Source: Porites lobata
Lineage: Eukaryota > Cnidaria > Anthozoa > Scleractinia > Poritidae
Direction: 5' to 3'
Length of the DNA: 64,000 nt
Assembly: GCA_942486035.1 (NCBI GenBank)
Contig: CALNXK010000308.1
Span: 177,501 to 241,500, forward strand
Positions 60,533-64,000 of this stretch are shown here, piece after piece (within the stretch, counting starts at the first letter, position 1; each line of letters starts with the position of its first letter). Under the pieces are notes generated by a model, which was given only the letters and a program-made list of their open reading frames with translations, searched no databases and was not told where the DNA came from. Position numbers and translations under genes: made by a program.

Positions 60533-60832
60533 CTGTGAAACAAAAGAAATCGAAACAATTGTTATGAACAATTCTTAAGCCAACCTGTAATCTGTTGGAG
60601 ATGCTTGCATAAATTGTTGAAATCAGGTTAAATAGCTTTTCCGCGGACCATTTTTTCCTTTGTTGCTGTGTTTTCTTTTTTAAAACATCGCATGCTTAGA
60701 AAACGACTCAGTTACAGTTATTCAGGCTACCATTTACAAACAATTCAAAGTTAAGTACATAAATGACAAGAATAAGTCACATATAGGTAACAAGGTTAAG
60801 AGGTATGATCACCTTTTGATACAAAACCGCGC

Positions 60833-61553
60833 TCGACCTGTACTCAAGAAAATTAAGGCATGGGTCTTCTATTTAATTCCTCAAAAACAGGGAGGTGGTC
60901 TAAATTCTTAAGCTTTCAATATAGCACAAAATAACTTAAGGACAGACTTCCTGGGTATAAGTTTAACAACTTTGAATGGTGATTGGAGTCACTAATTGTC
61001 ACGTGGCCTATTAAGGCTATTTTTAGCACAAAAATCTATTTGGCAATATGGCACCACTTTTAATTACTTTCTGGAAGTTGCAGTTATCGTCATAGTTATG
61101 AGACTAGTGGGTACATCATGTCTATGTCCGGGCCTTTTAAGTTAATCTTTTAGACAGAACCGAAATTCAAAAATCGTTTGATAAGAGGCCAGGGTACCAG
61201 TACAAAATTTCGTTTATTTACACATTTAATAAATTATTTAACAAATCCAGGGCACAGATGTCTAGTCGTTCATCTAGGGACATGTTTGGTTGCAATTTCT
61301 TTGATTGACTGCTGTTATAAAATGGTGCTATTTCTAATGTGAGTTTTTTCCGCGCAAAATGGCCGTTAAAGGTCTCGTGACCTAATTTACATATTCTTTT
61401 ACTCGGAATCGTATAAACTTTTGAGATTCATTATTTTACTCAAGTTTTGTCGCTATAGGCCTAAATCCTCAAAATATAGACCACCCCTCGACTTTTTGGG
61501 GGCAAATTGAAAAAACACCCATGCCTTAATTTCCTTGAGAAGTCAAGCATATC
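60833..61553. mobile_element. 0.7-kb element with 65-bp inverted ends
   Basis: Left: CTCAAGAAAATTAAGGCATG then GGTGGTCT; right: AGACCACCCCTCGAC then CATGCCTTAATTTCCTTGAG. No coding sequence. It lies upstream of the receptor exons, probably in an intron. Confidence 0.75.
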
Positions 61554-61600
61554 ATTTTGATTACAGCGTAACTGAGCCAATAAACTTTATACTGCGTATC

Positions 61601-62720
61601 ATTTCCACCCCTCCCAAGCCGCAAAAGTTGATCTAGATCCTGCGAAAGTAGAAGCTGAGGACTTGTAGACTTTGTTTATAACTTTGATTGTAACACTCTA
61701 CGGAGTTAATTCACTACTTGCCCGCGTAATTGTTAGCTCTATTTTAGATGGCATCTGTACGTTTCAATGAGAGAACGGATTTTTATCCAACGTCATTTTC
61801 TGATGAACTTTCTACTACACATTTTCGAAATTATCTATATAATAACACTCCTTTCAGCTGAGTGATTTTTTTTCACTCTCAACAATAACAGAGTAATTTT
61901 CACACCTCGAAATTATACATGCTAGTTCTGTCGGTGAAGGATTTTGCAAAACATCACTCCCAACAGACAGAGCGTTTTTTTATTACTCACAACGAACCGA
62001 GTGATTTTCCGCTTCTAATTTTGGGACAAATAAGCGTTTTAGGCAAAATTTTCGGGAAATCTTATACGTTGGATCACTAGCTCATGACCCTAACGCTGAA
62101 ACAGGATCAAGATGCCCTCACATAACAAAGTTCATAGAAATCACCCAATCAGCTTCCTGTCTAAAGAACCAATCACTGGCTGGATTCTGTATGCTACGCG
62201 AAATCAACCGAGTCAAGTTTTAGTTTACGGCACTAGCTCTCTTGGTGAGCTTTTGTTAACAGCTATACCTATAAGCAACTGACGAAGGATCTAACATTTT
62301 GGTTCCGAAACCGGTCTTGCAGTCGTAGCTAAGCAGAGTGTTTACTTAACCATGAAACACTTACAATCTGGTACTAAATAGATCAGTGTCATTTTGCCTA
62401 CACCGCGGAAAGCTTGGTTTCGTATTTAAAACTATGCGGTCTTTTGACTCAAACAAGCATATTCTCAACCAGCTACCGATTGCAGCTTAATGGAAGGAAA
62501 TCTTTCTGTAGGACCTTTTAGTCCTAGTTCGAGATCCTTCAATGACAACGCAATAGTAAGAAATTTCTTTCCTCAGAATTTTCACTGCTACTGTTCGAAG
62601 CTTTTCAAAGATTTGCCGCCAACTTGAACTTGATCATTTCCACCCCTTCTAAGGCGCGAAAGTTGATCTAAATCCTACGAACGTAGAAGCTGAGGACTCG
62701 TAGAATTTGTTTAAAACTAA
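61601..62720 (+). repeat. Two direct copies of an 80-bp segment, 1 kb apart
   Basis: ATTTCCACCCCTCCCAAGCC near 61601 and ATTTCCACCCCTTCTAAGGC near 62636 both continue into AAAGTTGATCTA(G/A)ATCCT and GTAGAAGCTGAGGACT. The span between contains GAGTGATTTT motifs but no gene. Confidence 0.7.
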
Positions 62721-62929
62721 CCAATCAACAATTTTAAATGAGTTTAGGGTCTGTAATTTTATATTATTGATTCTAATAAAAAATGTTGTAGACTAATAAT
62801 TAATTTTAATAATTCAAATTAAGCAGAGAAAAGAACTAGGCTATATTACAATAATATAAAAAAGAGAAAAAGAATAAATAAATTCAAACAGTTATTAATC
62901 AAAAATATGAAATTAATTTAGGACAGATT

Positions 62930-64000
62930 AGCTTGTTGAACTAAAGACATTTTTCGAAGATTCGTTTTTAAGTTCAACAGGAAGGGTATTCCAAAACGTT
63001 TAACCTTGCAACAGTAAATTTCCTAACATGGCTCTAGAAAACTGAGATCTGTAATTCATGGCATTTCTTGTGTTATAAAAATGAAGTTGAAACTAGACAA
63101 GAACATATCATGGAAGCTTACTGAAAGTAACTTGTTTTTGAAGGAGAACATGAGCAAGCTAATCTGTAGCGTATAGATATTAGTTATATTAAGAAAATTA
63201 TGCTTATAGAATAATGGAGCACTGGGGGCATCAAAACAGGATTTAGTGTTTACTCTTCTGATACGTTTCTACAACACAAGAGGTCTATTTAAGGTATTTT
63301 TATACGTAGAGCCCCAAACAGTGGTTGCATATTGCAGGTAAGGATAGACAAGAGCAAAATATAGGGTACGCAACGACGGCATAGAAAGGTAGAATCTGGC
63401 CTTTGATATAATGCCGATAGATTTAAAGACCCTATTGGCAATTAAGTTAACATGTTCTTTCCAATTTAAATTCTCATCTACATAAATACCCAGAAATTTA
63501 TGTATATTCAAAAGTTTCGTTGTTTTTTCTTATATTGAAAGGCACAAATGGTAATTGTCTTCGGCGCACCTTAAAAAAAACATAGTTTTCTTTATGTTAA
63601 CTTTGAGATCGGCATTTGAGAAAAAGAAGTCGGTGTCATGAGCAAATAGTATAATCTTAAGTAACCTTGATGAAAGATGAATTCCATTAATACATTTAGA
63701 AGGAAGAGTAAATGGCCTAGGATAAAACCCTGTGGAACACCACATTTAACTGTCTGATACTCAGAGGCCACGCTATTACATTCAACATACTGTTTGTGAT
63801 CTGTAAGGTAACTACACATCCATTTAAGAGCGAGACCTCTTATACCACAATGCTCAAGCTTCTCGATTAAATTTGCATGGTTAACTGTAGCAAAAGCTTT
63901 AGACAAGTCTAAAAAAATGCCAGCACAGTACTCCTTGTTATCTATAGATCAGGTGATTTCATTAATAAGGTGGATGAGAGCTAAACTGGTAGAATGTTAG
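62930..64000 (-). mobile_element. Decayed LINE (jockey/CR1-like), RT and 3' end
   Basis: Minus-strand frames read DLSKAFATVNHANLIEKLEH, GIRGLALKWMCSYLTDHKQY and QTVKCGVPQGFILGHLLF (RT domains A to B), then LFAHDTDFFFS where FADD is expected. They continue to HKFLGIYVDENLNWKEHVN and a tail with NTRNAMNYRSQFSRAMLGN. There are several frame breaks, and a Asp-to-His change stands in the catalytic pair's neighbourhood (FAHD for FADD). It runs off the window, so the 5' end is not seen. Confidence 0.88.

Overview
The window looks like nuclear DNA of an anthozoan cnidarian, most likely a stony coral or a close relative. This rests on AT-rich sequence, short exons with GT-AG introns, receptor-like beta-helix genes of a type expanded in corals, a BEL/Pao retrotransposon, and dense DNA transposons and MITEs. 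No species-level marker was seen. No prokaryotic features, rRNA, intact tRNA or CRISPR array was found.

Layout. (1) 210-4935 is a near-perfect 4.7-kb palindrome. Its right arm holds exon 1 of an unclassified, probably transposon-borne gene (4101-8498), and its left arm holds an inverted copy of that exon. The gene has one frameshift, one nonsense codon and no 3' exons. (2) 8745-11589 on the minus strand is the ectodomain half of a beta-helix ('pmp-like') receptor gene with frame breaks and no membrane part. (3) 15358-46868 is a complete exon ladder for APEX1, the AP endonuclease of base-excision repair, stretched over 31.5 kb by transposable elements. Its intron 4 is 12.4 kb and carries an inverted copy of the repeat that ends two bases before the APEX1 start codon. 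Its last exon is split, four bases after the splice acceptor, by a 7.55-kb BEL/Pao retrotransposon (39195-46749) with 98.6% identical LTRs. The short exon expected to encode the YVPNAG motif was not found, and three single-base deletions break the frame. (4) 46869-57100 is intergenic sequence with MITEs, hairpins and a LINE scrap. (5) 57106-60532 on the minus strand is the membrane and cytoplasmic half of a second beta-helix receptor gene. It is intact in the part seen, and its tail carries three 42-residue repeats. (6) 62930-64000 is a decayed LINE on the minus strand.

How it fits together. The only conserved housekeeping gene is APEX1, and the allele shown should not make an active enzyme: residues matching human D283, D308 and H309 lie beyond the BEL insertion. 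Many frame breaks here are one-base losses in homopolymers, so some may be assembly errors. The BEL insertion, the apparently missing short exon and the nonsense codon are not of that kind. The least explained structures are the repeat family with ends AGCGGAGCTC, which carries six exact copies of a 12-bp palindrome matching TALE-homeodomain sites around the APEX1 promoter, the 4.7-kb palindrome, and the tandem repeats in the receptor tail.
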